From assembly GCA_026984935.1 (NCBI GenBank), contig JALSRD010000064.1, forward strand, positions 1 through 51,609: 51,609 nt of DNA, read 5' to 3'. The notes beneath the pieces are model-generated. The model was not told the origin of the DNA, ran no database searches, and was given only the letters and a program-made list of their open reading frames with translations. Each line of letters begins with the position of its first letter. Position 1 is the first letter of the stretch. The position numbers and the translations under genes were made by a program. Shown here one piece after another: positions 17,688 to 26,014 of the stretch. The stretch comes from Desulfobacterales bacterium (GTDB taxonomy: Bacteria; Desulfobacterota; Desulfobacteria; Desulfobacterales; JALSRD01).

Positions 17688-17812
17688 TCTGCCCTGCGGG
17701 AGCGCCGGTTTTACCGCCTCTACTGTGTTGCAGGGCATTTGCGTCTGTATACGACAGCTGCATGCCCTGCGCCTTGAATAGGCGGCAAACGCGACGCTTG
17801 CAAAATTCAGGT
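17688..17812. repeat. 125-bp dispersed structured repeat, copy 2
   Basis: Nearly identical to 1-125 (differences at repeat positions near 21, 82 and 90). Here the inner stem GCAGGGCAT/ATGCCCTGC is perfect and the outer CCGCCT/AGGCGG stem encloses it. The 14 bases across its left boundary are found inverted at 17567-17580. It lies in the gap between the 3' end of the mntP-like gene and the lexA promoter, so like copy 1 it is 3' of a minus-strand gene. Flanking bases to 18094 contain no gene I can support. Confidence 0.85.
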
Positions 17813-18094
17813 TACAATCTTCCAAGCCCCGTATCAGACACGTTGAGCCTAAAATGCACCATCTTTCTCATAATGTCAATATATATGTAAATGCTATGTA
17901 AACAATCCGGGCCATCCTTTATTACCCCGGAGATTGCAGAAAAGCCCGGCAAAAGCATGTTGGCGGAACTGCATGTTGGTTGGTGGCCGTTGGCAGACAG
18001 GGGCACGAAAGGACGGAGCAGGTGCTGCTTGGTTGATGACCTGCACGTTGGCGCGGATTGCGCGGAACCCAAAGAACCCAATGGCCCCACATCG

Positions 18095-18670
18095 TCAGAA
18101 GGTGACCGCACCGTGCTCGATAAGGATCTTGAACCCGATGGCCAACAGCACGATGCCGCCGCCGGCCGAGGCATAGCGGCACAGGCGCGGTGTCGAGCTT
18201 GCGATGCGGCCCAGGTGCAGACCGGCAGCCGTCAGCACGAGGGCCACCAGGCCGATGATCGCCGCCGGCAGCCAGATGGATAGCTTCAGCATGGACATGC
18301 TCAGTCCCACCGCCAGGGCATCGATACTGGTGGCCGTAGAGAGCATGACCATGGTCATTCCCCTGGTGGGGTCTTTGCGGGATTTTTGTTCAGCATCTTT
18401 TGCAAGGGCTTCCTTGAGCATGTTGCCGCCCACGAAGGCCAGCAGACCAAAGGCCACCCAGTGGGCGTAACGCTCCATGTACGTCCGTATGCCCAGACCG
18501 GCGGACCAACCGATTACCGGCATCATGGCCTGGAAAAAACCGAAGTGCCAGGCCAACCGGAAAGTTTGCCGCCAGCTGACGGTTTTCAGATGGATGCCGG
18601 TCGCCAGTGCCACGGCCAGAGCATCCATGGCCAGGGCAAGCGCAACTACAGTAATCGTATAATAATCCAA
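18095..18670 (-). CDS. mntP: MntP-family manganese efflux pump (191 aa)
   Basis: A six-helix inner-membrane protein of the MntP (formerly DUF204/YebN) family, which exports Mn2+. The two halves repeat the family motif: AMDALAVALATG near residues 14-25 and STATSIDALAVGLSMS near 112-127, each with the conserved aspartate. The length matches the family (about 185-190). The start is TTG with GGAG about ten bases upstream. I looked for a yybP-ykoY manganese riboswitch in the leader and saw none of its conserved core. The lipoprotein gene is divergent upstream. Confidence 0.9.
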   Translation of the reverse strand: MDYYTITVVALALAMDALAVALATGIHLKTVSWRQTFRLAWHFGFFQAMMPVIGWSAGLGIRTYMERYAHWVAFGLLAFVGGNMLKEALAKDAEQKSRKDPTRGMTMVMLSTATSIDALAVGLSMSMLKLSIWLPAAIIGLVALVLTAAGLHLGRIASSTPRLCRYASAGGGIVLLAIGFKILIEHGAVTF

Positions 18671-18794
18671 TCAGATAACTCCGGGTTTCATGGATACAGC
18701 ATGACCTGATGGTCCCGGCTTCGCAAATGCCTGGAAGGTCATCTTGCGGCACATGACGTAATAGCCGGTGATCCTTCCGGCGCCTTGGCCGATC

Positions 18795-18844
18795 TTGACA
18801 TGCAAATTCGGCGACTCTATCCTATGTATATCGGAAATCCGATA
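18795..18844 (+). promoter_or_regulatory. Promoter with overlapping palindromic operator
   Basis: TTGACA (18795-18800) and TATCCT (18818-18823) have 17-bp spacing. TATCGGAAATCCGATA (18829-18844), with perfect 7-bp arms, covers the expected start point near 18830. This is a classic repressor-site position for the lipoprotein gene starting at 18925. A GC-rich inverted repeat (about 18851-18900) sits in the leader. The regulator is not identifiable. Confidence 0.5.
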
Positions 18845-18924
18845 ATGTTCACGCGCGTCGCGCTTCGAGCGCAACAGATAGTCGCGCGCGCAGACGCGCC
18901 AACAAAGGACAGGAGGGCGGAAAA

Positions 18925-19422
18925 ATGACACACCACCGCCAGAATCATAAAAGACGGCCACCGGCTTCGCTGCTGGTCTTTATCCTGCTGTTTTCAGGTG
19001 CTCTTTTGGGCAGCTGTTCTTCCATGGGCGTCAATGGTCGGCTGCAGCGCAGCCCGGAAGTTACCGAGGCGTTTAAAGCCCACAGGCCATTTCCCAATTA
19101 CCGTTACTATCACATTGGATGGAAGAACAACCCCTACGCCATCATTGCCGTGGACCGGGACTACACCCTGGCCGGCCGCTTATGGACGGAGTTTGCTCCT
19201 GATAGTCAAGAGCTGCGCAAGCTGACGTCCGCGCTGTACAACAACTACGACTATTACCCCTACGGTGCCTATATACTGGATCCTGCCGGCAAACGCGTGG
19301 GTGTCTGGTACTCGGCCATTCAATGGGCCAATGTACGGGTAAATGACGAAACCCGCACCGTCGAGGTCCTGCCGGATACCCCCTACCTGGGAGACGAAAA
19401 GCGGACCATCGGGAGGCTGTAA
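18925..19422 (+). CDS. Uncharacterised lipoprotein (165 aa)
   Basis: Basic N-terminus, hydrophobic core and lipobox LLGSC (Cys at about residue 31) mark an exported lipid-modified protein. The mature part is compact with many aromatic residues (FPNYRYYHIGWKNNPYAIIAV, YNNYDYYPYGAYI, VGVWYSAIQW). I recognise no family by name. GGAGGG precedes the ATG. It is divergent from the mntP-like gene and convergent with the thioredoxin-like gene. The palindrome over its promoter implies regulated expression. Confidence 0.75.
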   Translation: MTHHRQNHKRRPPASLLVFILLFSGALLGSCSSMGVNGRLQRSPEVTEAFKAHRPFPNYRYYHIGWKNNPYAIIAVDRDYTLAGRLWTEFAPDSQELRKLTSALYNNYDYYPYGAYILDPAGKRVGVWYSAIQWANVRVNDETRTVEVLPDTPYLGDEKRTIGRL

Positions 19423-19425
19423 CAA

Positions 19426-20394
19426 CTAGGTGTTATTGAGCTTCTCAAGCGCCTCACAAACTGCATCCCGCATCTCGCCGGGCGGACAGGAAGCCTTCAG
19501 CGCGGCGAGTTCCGGGAGCAGGTCCCGCTTGCCGTATTCGCCGGCGAGGTAGACGATGTCGCCTCTGACGGTATTCTCAGCGTCCCCCATGCGCTGCCAG
19601 AGCATGGCGACTGTCCGGGCGGCCAGACAACGGTCTTCTTCCGCCATCCACTCCACCGTCACCATGGCGGCCAGGCGTATCGGCCAATCAGGGTGCAGCA
19701 ACAGTTCGATCAGGGCCGGAGGCACCTCCCCGGAAGCCAGTATTAAAGCGGCCGCGCGGCGCGCTTCGCCCGCCTGCAGCATGTTTTGCAGCATGCCGGG
19801 ACCCATACGGCCGGGATCCCGATCGGCCATGGCAGCGGTGAGTTCTTTTAACGGCACCTGCCCGGTCCAGCGGAAATCCGCATTCAGCACCAGTGTAGGC
19901 ACCGCACGGATACCGTCCTGCCGTGCCAGCTCCGAGAAAAGATCGGCATCGATCACATGCAGTTCGACGCCCGCATTTGCCGCCGCCAGCGTTGCGATGC
20001 GCCGGATTACCGCAGGGCAGTACGGGCAGCGCTGCGATACGTACAGCTTGAGCGCCACCGGCAGCGCGGGGTCCTGCAGGTACAACTCTTCATCATGCGG
20101 CGACGACGGTCTATCCGATCCGGCCACTACCAGGGCGTCCAGAAAGGGCTCCAGTTCACGCCCCAGTGGGACCCCGTGAAAAAAAATCCCGCGGCCCGCG
20201 GCAATGGCTGGCAGGCCCTGCGGGGCATCTTCCCCCTGAGCCGGGCACACGCTGCAACCCGCTTCCGCCAGCTGACCGCAAAAGCGCTGCAGTTGCCGGC
20301 TGCGCGGATCATCGGCCGCTCTCAGTTGTATCGTGCAGTCTCTCCCGAACGCGGCGCAGAACTCGGCAATGCGTTTCTTTTCGTCAGATCGCAT
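19426..20394 (-). CDS. Thioredoxin-fold protein with C-terminal HEAT-like repeats (322 aa)
   Basis: Residues 1-105 look like a first thioredoxin-fold half without an active dithiol, and 108-195 like a second one with the redox motif CPYC (SQRCPYCPAVIRRI) and the cis-Pro loop AVPTLVLN. This tandem arrangement is like the N-terminal domain of AhpF and archaeal PDO-type glutaredoxins. From about 200 to the end, helical pairs (PALIELLLHPDWPIRLAAMV, DIVYLAGEYGKRDLLPELAAL) resemble HEAT repeats. A disulfide-exchange role with a helical scaffold for a partner is inferred. No signal peptide is seen, so it is cytosolic. Confidence 0.78.
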   Translation of the reverse strand: MRSDEKKRIAEFCAAFGRDCTIQLRAADDPRSRQLQRFCGQLAEAGCSVCPAQGEDAPQGLPAIAAGRGIFFHGVPLGRELEPFLDALVVAGSDRPSSPHDEELYLQDPALPVALKLYVSQRCPYCPAVIRRIATLAAANAGVELHVIDADLFSELARQDGIRAVPTLVLNADFRWTGQVPLKELTAAMADRDPGRMGPGMLQNMLQAGEARRAAALILASGEVPPALIELLLHPDWPIRLAAMVTVEWMAEEDRCLAARTVAMLWQRMGDAENTVRGDIVYLAGEYGKRDLLPELAALKASCPPGEMRDAVCEALEKLNNT

Positions 20395-20815
20395 CAGCAG
20401 TCCACCTCCCGCACCTCATCCACGCCCATCAACCCGCCGTCCATCGCCTCCGGCGAGTTTCCCCTTGACCTGCCTCCGGGCCGATGCTAATTTTCGGCTG
20501 ACCCGTAAAAAGTCGCTTTCGAGCGGATTGCAAGACTTTGCGGTAAAAAGCACTGTGCGCAGTTGAGCGCTAAAAAATCCCAAACTGTTCTATGATCTTG
20601 CAGGGCATTGTTGGGATCTGGCCAAAGCCTGCACAGCTCTCACAGGGGCGTTCGCAAGCGAAAGGGCCGGACTTGTTTACGAAATCATCGATTTAGCGCT
20701 ATCACATAACCCCGGGCTACCGAACTTGCGGCTGCACTATAACACGAGGCCGCCAGAAGTCAATTCAGACAGCTTTCAGCATTACAAATTCCCGCCACAC
20801 CGTAAGGGCTGACCC
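20395..20815. other. Intergenic region with repeated AGCGCT motifs
   Basis: About 420 bp of divergent intergenic DNA. TTGACC (20464) with TAATTT 17 bp later is a weak plus-strand promoter. AGCGCTA occurs near 20568 and 20695. TCCCAA/TTGGGA arms flank TTGCAGGGCATT, a 12-base word shared with the 125-bp repeat, perhaps by chance. I see no coding frame. Confidence 0.35.
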
Positions 20816-22330
20816 ATGAAAAAGAAAATATACCGCGCCGCGCTGATGATGTTTGTTTTCTCGAGTATACTGGGGCCGGCAAGTGTCCCGCAGGCCGGCC
20901 AGGTCGTCACCGACAGCCTCAAATCCTGGGCCCGCGATGCCCTGCGGCAGGGAAAAAGCGCCGTTTCGCAGGTTGTCCCCAACAGCATTGCCGTGTTTTA
21001 TTTTCAAAACCGGACTGGCCGGGCGGACATCGATCTGCTGCAAAAAGGGCTGGCGGTCATGCTGGCCCGTGACCTTGCCGCGGTCAAAGGGGTCAAAGTG
21101 GTTGAACGGGCCAGAATCCAGGCACTGGCGGAAGCGATGGAGTTGAATACGCCCGGTGCGCTGACGCCCGCCGCAATCCGGCGGATGGCAAACATGCTGG
21201 GCGCGTTCTACAGCGTGCAGGGGGTGATCTCCAAAGGATTGATTACGGATTTGAAAATCAAAACCGATCTGATGGAAGTTCCAGATGACATGCTGCTGGA
21301 CCAGCCGGTTTCAGCCGGCGATCTTGCCGATATCACTTCCATGGAAAAGGAAATCCTGTTTGATGTTATCGCCACACTCCACGTCCAGCTGAGCGCGGCA
21401 CAGCAAAAGATGCTGGAGAAACCACTTTCTGCGGATATCGATGCCCTGTTCCTCCTGTTTCAGGCCATCGACGCCAGCGACCGCGGAAAATATGAAGCTG
21501 CCGAAGATCTTTACCGGCGCGCCCTGCGTCAGGACCCCCAGCTTTCCATGGCTGCCGCCGCCATCGATGAGCTGCAAAAAAGCGTTCTGGCCACCAAGAC
21601 GCAGCCCTCAACGACGGCAACCGCTCCGGCGGCGGCGGTTCAACCCGGCCGGCAGCATCCTTCGGCAACTGAAAAACCGGCGCCCCGACAGACAGTTGCC
21701 GCTGGGACCCCTGCGCCCCGACCGGCGGCGGCCGGAGAAATTGCGACCGGCCGTGAGAAATCCAAGCGGCCGGTTGCAGCGCCTGCCGAACCGACCACGC
21801 CGGTAAGTACACCACCAAAAACCGGCGCTGCAACGCCTGCAGAAAGCGGTACCTCCCCCGCCCAGGAAAAGGGCGCGCAGCACATGTCGAGCGGAAAAAT
21901 CATCGCCATCGGCGTAGGGATCGCCGCCATCGGCGCCTTGGCGCTGGCCGGCGGCGGCGGTGGCGGCGGCGGAGAGGCCGCCCCGCCGCCATCACAGCCC
22001 CCCTCCGGCACACCCACCGCACCTGTCGTCACCAGCAGTGACCCGCCGGACGGCGCTCCGGTTTCCTGTTCATCGGGGGCGGTCAAATTCGTTTTCAGCA
22101 AAGTCATGGACATCAATGCCGGCCAGGTAAAAGTTTCTCCGGCCAGCTGGAAATTCACGGCCGGATTCGGCGCCGACAATCGTATCCTTACCGTTTTCTG
22201 GGACAACAACTGCCCGGGGGCCGGAGAAACCCTGCCGCAAAGTGTGACCTTCAGCCTGGAAAACTTCCAGGATACATCCCAGACGCCATTGTCCGGAACA
22301 TCCGTTTTTACCTTTGTACCGACCATGTAG
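20816..22330 (+). CDS. CsgG-like envelope protein with C-terminal Ig-like domain (504 aa)
   Basis: A signal peptide (KKKIYRAALMMFVFSSIL) precedes a CsgG/FlgO-like alpha-beta domain at about 50-170 (SIAVFYFQNRTG, VMLARDLAAVKGVKVVERARI). A short TPR-like helical region (GKYEAAEDLYRRALRQDPQ), a long Pro/Ala/Thr-rich linker, a hydrophobic helix (IIAIGVGIAAIGALALAG), eight glycines, a Pro-rich spacer and a C-terminal Big_5/SbsA-like beta domain follow. The mid-protein membrane helix is unusual and could place the last domain on the other side of a membrane. It heads an export operon (TolC, fusion protein, MacB-like ATPase and permease), so an accessory or substrate role is likely. Confidence 0.7.
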   Translation: MKKKIYRAALMMFVFSSILGPASVPQAGQVVTDSLKSWARDALRQGKSAVSQVVPNSIAVFYFQNRTGRADIDLLQKGLAVMLARDLAAVKGVKVVERARIQALAEAMELNTPGALTPAAIRRMANMLGAFYSVQGVISKGLITDLKIKTDLMEVPDDMLLDQPVSAGDLADITSMEKEILFDVIATLHVQLSAAQQKMLEKPLSADIDALFLLFQAIDASDRGKYEAAEDLYRRALRQDPQLSMAAAAIDELQKSVLATKTQPSTTATAPAAAVQPGRQHPSATEKPAPRQTVAAGTPAPRPAAAGEIATGREKSKRPVAAPAEPTTPVSTPPKTGAATPAESGTSPAQEKGAQHMSSGKIIAIGVGIAAIGALALAGGGGGGGGEAAPPPSQPPSGTPTAPVVTSSDPPDGAPVSCSSGAVKFVFSKVMDINAGQVKVSPASWKFTAGFGADNRILTVFWDNNCPGAGETLPQSVTFSLENFQDTSQTPLSGTSVFTFVPTM

Positions 22331-22410
22331 CCAATCCCGGGATGGAAACTTCAGAATGTGATGGCACAAGGCAATCGACCGCGCTTTAAGAAAACGGAAA
22401 TGCTTGCATC

Positions 22411-23811
22411 ATGGGACGCCCGTACCTTACGCCCCTTTTTTTAACTGTTGCGATCCTGCTGGTAGAACCTTGCACACCGGGCCACGCGGCATTTTTCGCG
22501 AAACCCGGCCGGCGGATACTGAAACTGAACCTGCCCCAGGCCATCCAATACGCTCTGACGCATAACCGCGGGTTGCGCCGGGCCGCCAACCAACTGAAGC
22601 GCCGCGGCTTCTCGGTGGATTCCACTAGCTCCGAATTCGACGTCAAGCTTCGTCCCCTGTCCCAGGCGGGCGTCTCTGACGAGACCAGGCGCATCAGTGC
22701 GGGCGTCAAGCTTTCCAAACAGTTTGCCAACGGCGTCGAAGCCAGCCTGACGCCCGAAATCGGGCGCATCGACGATGCTTTCCGCCAGGAGCTTTCGGCC
22801 TCGCTGAAAATTCCGCTTTTTAAGGGCTACGGGCGTGAAACCAACCTGGATCCGGTCAAGCGCGCGCGCTTCGGCTTTCGAACGGCACAGCGCTCCCTTT
22901 ACCTGGCCCGCGTCAATACGGTCATCGAAACCGTTGCGGCGATTTACAACCTCACAAAATCCCGGCGTCTGACAGAGCTGTTTGAATTCATGGCCGGGCG
23001 TCTTTCACACCATCTGCAGGATGCCCTCCTGCGTCGGCAAGTCGGTCTGGCTACCCCGCTGGACGTTTTTCGGGTTAAAATCCGCCTAAAGGATGTCCAG
23101 GACAACCTTGCCGTTTCGCAGACAGCCCTGAAAAATGCCGCAGACCGCCTGAAACTGCTTCTGGCTGTCCCCATGGAACAGTCGCTCACGGTTACCGCAC
23201 CGCTGACGTTGCCCACCGTCGACATGCCGCTGGAAAAAGCTTTCGCCATCGGCCTCGCACGGCGGGTTGAAATTCAACAGGCACAGGACGCCCTGGCCGA
23301 GTCACGGCGACGGTCCCAGGTGGCCGGGCACAACCTGCTGCCGGGCGTCAATATAGTGGCCGGTTTTGTGAGCGCCGGTTCTGCCGCCGTTTTCAACGAC
23401 ATCTTCCAACCCCAGGGGGATCGCTGGACGATCAGCCTGGAGGGCAGTACGGACTGGGCGCGTACCGCCGAAAAAGCCGCCTTTCAGCAGAGCCTGCTGG
23501 ATGTCGGTTCCGCCCGCCTGGACCTGGCTTCGCGGCGTGAAGCCGTCAAAAGGGAAATCCGCCAGGAACTGGATGCGCTGCACAGAGCCCGGACGCGTAT
23601 CCGTATCCGTCAGGCACAGATCAAGCAGGCACGGGGCAAGCTGGCACTGGCAAAAATAAAATTTCACTACAATATGGCTGACAATTTCGATGTCATGGAA
23701 GCCGACCGTGAGTGGCAGCAGGCCAAAGTAAACCTGCTGAACGTCAAAACGGATTATATCGTCGGCACCTTTCGCCTGCGCCGGGTGCTGGGCACCCTGC
23801 TGGAACGCTAA
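22411..23811 (+). CDS. TolC-family outer-membrane efflux protein (466 aa)
   Basis: After a signal peptide (LFLTVAILLVEPCTPGHA) the sequence has the TolC pattern of two structural repeats. Each has long coiled helices and a beta strand, for example LNLPQAIQYALTHNRGLRRA at the start, VGLATPLDVFRVKIRLKDVQ in the first helical repeat and YNMADNFDVMEADREWQQAKV in the second. It would form the trimeric outer-membrane and periplasmic tunnel of a tripartite exporter. The downstream genes supply the fusion protein, ATPase and permease, so the operon encodes a complete pathway. Confidence 0.88.
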   Translation: MGRPYLTPLFLTVAILLVEPCTPGHAAFFAKPGRRILKLNLPQAIQYALTHNRGLRRAANQLKRRGFSVDSTSSEFDVKLRPLSQAGVSDETRRISAGVKLSKQFANGVEASLTPEIGRIDDAFRQELSASLKIPLFKGYGRETNLDPVKRARFGFRTAQRSLYLARVNTVIETVAAIYNLTKSRRLTELFEFMAGRLSHHLQDALLRRQVGLATPLDVFRVKIRLKDVQDNLAVSQTALKNAADRLKLLLAVPMEQSLTVTAPLTLPTVDMPLEKAFAIGLARRVEIQQAQDALAESRRRSQVAGHNLLPGVNIVAGFVSAGSAAVFNDIFQPQGDRWTISLEGSTDWARTAEKAAFQQSLLDVGSARLDLASRREAVKREIRQELDALHRARTRIRIRQAQIKQARGKLALAKIKFHYNMADNFDVMEADREWQQAKVNLLNVKTDYIVGTFRLRRVLGTLLER

Positions 23812-23863
23812 AGCGCAGCTCCAGGCGCCTCCGCTGCAAAAAGGCATGCTGCAAAAAGGCCTC

Positions 23864-25318
23864 ATGGCTAACCGAATCTACAAATCCGGCGCACTGGCTG
23901 CGCTTCTCATCCTGGTTGCCGTCATATTCGGCACAGATCACGTGCGCACCGGTGCCCAAGCTCCCGACGGCCAGCAGACGCGCGTTCGCCGGCGCACTTT
24001 TCAGGTCACGGTCAACAGTGTCGGTGTACTGGACGCCCTGCGCGCCCACATGATATCTTCCACCGTCCATGGAGACCGGGGCAAGATCGTCTTTCTGATC
24101 GAAGACGGCCGGCGGGTGAAAAAGGGCGATGTACTGGTGCGTCTTGACACCACGGCCTTCGAAGAGGCCGTCCAGCGCCTGAGCGGCGAAGTAACGGCCC
24201 TGGAAGCGGCGGCGGAAGCCTCCCGGCAGATGCTGGAATGGGAAAAATCCCAGGTGCAGCGCGAAATCCGCGCTGCACGCTACGACCTTAAAATCGCACG
24301 CCTGGAACGTGACAAATTGGCCAGTGGTGAAGGCGCCATCCAGCTGGCCCAGTACAAATCCGATTTCAAAAAGGCCGCCGAGGCCTTTGCTCGTTACGGT
24401 GCCTATATCGCCGGCTTGAAAAAACTCCGTCAGGCCGGATTCGGCAACGCCGCTGAAATCGCCCTGGCCCAAAAAAAGCGTGCCGCGTTGAAAGAAAAAT
24501 ACGAAGCCGCGCGCCAGAAGTACACCAGCTACCGGGACTACGTCCTGCCCGCGCAGGTCGAAGCCGCCAGGGCCAAAGCCGAGAACGCCGCCCTGGCACT
24601 TGAACAGGTCCGCACAGCCAGTGTTTTCAAAATCGCCAAGAGCCAATCCCTGCTGAAAGAGGCCCTTGGAAGGCTGGAAACTGCCCGCAGGTCTCTGAAG
24701 CAGGCCCGCCGGGAGCTTGCCAAAACCACCATCCGGGCCCCGTTCGATGGCCTTGCCATTCTGTACGAAACGTTCCGCAATGGACAGAAGCGCAAGCCGC
24801 GCATCGGTGACCGCATCTGGCAGAATCAGCCGTTACTCTATCTGCCTGATGTTTCGCAGATGCTGGTAAAAACACGGGTGCGTGAAATCGACCTGCACAA
24901 AGTATCCGTGGGCCAGCCCTGCAGCATCCGGATCGACGCCTTTCCGGACGTCTCCTTTACAGGCCGGGTGAAATTCGTTGGCGCCCTGGCAGCACGGCGC
25001 ACGCCCGACGGCAGTGGCGAGAAGTATTTTCAGCTTACCATTGCACTGGCCGGAAAGGACATGCGTCTGCGGCCCGGAATGACCGCGCGGGTGACTGTCT
25101 TAACGGATACGGTCAAAGATGCACTGAGCCTCCCGCTGCAGGCGGTTTTTGACACCCATGAGGGGCAGCACTTCGTCTATCGCCTGCAGGGCCGCAATTT
25201 TGAACGCGTGCGGGTGGCCACCGGCCGCCAGAACGAGGATTTCGTGGAGATCCTGTCCGGGCTGCGGGAGGGCGACCGGGTGAGCCTGTCGGGCCGGGAA
25301 GACGGGGTCAGGGGTTAG
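23864..25318 (+). CDS. HlyD/MacA-type periplasmic membrane fusion protein (484 aa)
   Basis: An N-terminal anchor helix (ALAALLILVAVIFG) is followed by a first lipoyl half (VKKGDVLVRLD), a very long helical hairpin at about 90-290 rich in Ala, Lys and Glu, the second lipoyl half (TIRAPFDGLAILYE), a beta-barrel (VGQPCSIRIDAFPDVSFTGRV) and a membrane-proximal domain. This is the adaptor that joins the inner-membrane permease to TolC. I prefer ATG at 23864, preceded by AAGG, over an ATG 18 bp upstream. The hairpin is longer than in MacA. Confidence 0.88.
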   Translation: MANRIYKSGALAALLILVAVIFGTDHVRTGAQAPDGQQTRVRRRTFQVTVNSVGVLDALRAHMISSTVHGDRGKIVFLIEDGRRVKKGDVLVRLDTTAFEEAVQRLSGEVTALEAAAEASRQMLEWEKSQVQREIRAARYDLKIARLERDKLASGEGAIQLAQYKSDFKKAAEAFARYGAYIAGLKKLRQAGFGNAAEIALAQKKRAALKEKYEAARQKYTSYRDYVLPAQVEAARAKAENAALALEQVRTASVFKIAKSQSLLKEALGRLETARRSLKQARRELAKTTIRAPFDGLAILYETFRNGQKRKPRIGDRIWQNQPLLYLPDVSQMLVKTRVREIDLHKVSVGQPCSIRIDAFPDVSFTGRVKFVGALAARRTPDGSGEKYFQLTIALAGKDMRLRPGMTARVTVLTDTVKDALSLPLQAVFDTHEGQHFVYRLQGRNFERVRVATGRQNEDFVEILSGLREGDRVSLSGREDGVRG

Positions 25319-25319
25319 G

Positions 25320-25991
25320 GTGGACAATCCGCTGCTTTACGCAAAAAAACTCGAAAAAACCTACCGCTCGGGCGCAACGGCAGTCAGGGCCTTAAATGGT
25401 ATCAGCCTTAAGATCCGTCGGGGGGAATTCGTTGCCGTGACAGGTCCTTCGGGGTCCGGCAAAACCACGCTGATGAACATTCTCGGCTGCCTTGAGCGGC
25501 CGGATTCCGGCTGTTACCGTTTCGACGGGCTCCAAGTGGGGGAACTCTCCGACCGGCATTTGTCCCGCCTGCGGGCCCGCGCCATCGGCTTTGTTTTTCA
25601 AAGCTACAATCTGATCCCGACCCTCAGTGCAGCGGAAAATGTGGAACTGCCCTTGATCTATTCAACACCGCCGCCGGCCGCCGCCAAACGACGCGTCCGT
25701 CAGGCGCTCGCCCAGGTGGGCCTGGCCGAGAGAAGCCGCCACAAACCGGCCGCACTTTCCGGCGGCGAAATGCAGCGTGTAGCCATCGCCCGCGCCCTTG
25801 CCGCCGGCCCGGAGCTCGTACTGGCCGATGAGCCCACCGGCAACCTGGACACCCAGACCGGCCATGGCATTCTCGATCTTTTTTCAAAACTGAACGCCAG
25901 CGGGACCACCATCCTGCTGGTGACCCATGACCGCCGGGTGGCCGCCCGCGCACAGCGGCAACTGCATCTGCGCGATGGCCGCTTCGCCTGA
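25320..25991 (+). CDS. MacB-like ABC transporter ATPase (223 aa)
   Basis: A complete nucleotide-binding domain of the MacB/LolD class: Walker A GPSGSGKTT, Q-loop FVFQSYNLIPTLSAAENVELP, signature LSGGEMQRVAIARALA, Walker B LVLADEPTGNLD, and the H-loop VTHDRRVA. The start is GTG, one base after the stop of the fusion-protein gene. It is encoded separately from the permease, unlike E. coli MacB where the two are fused. Such transporters act as mechanotransmitters that push periplasmic substrate through TolC. Confidence 0.93.
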   Translation: MDNPLLYAKKLEKTYRSGATAVRALNGISLKIRRGEFVAVTGPSGSGKTTLMNILGCLERPDSGCYRFDGLQVGELSDRHLSRLRARAIGFVFQSYNLIPTLSAAENVELPLIYSTPPPAAAKRRVRQALAQVGLAERSRHKPAALSGGEMQRVAIARALAAGPELVLADEPTGNLDTQTGHGILDLFSKLNASGTTILLVTHDRRVAARAQRQLHLRDGRFA

Positions 25992-26014
25992 AATCGAAGA
26001 CGGAAACAGCCGCT

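Noticed and set aside
17891-18283. A 130-codon plus-strand frame 3' of and overlapping the mntP-like gene
   Set aside because: Most of it is antisense to mntP and the start lacks a Shine-Dalgarno sequence.
18671-18924. Manganese riboswitch (yybP-ykoY) upstream of the mntP-like gene
   Set aside because: The conserved core of that riboswitch class is not visible on the minus strand.
20580-20625. Third copy of the 125-bp repeat
   Set aside because: Only a 12-base word (TTGCAGGGCATT) is shared; flanking bases do not match.
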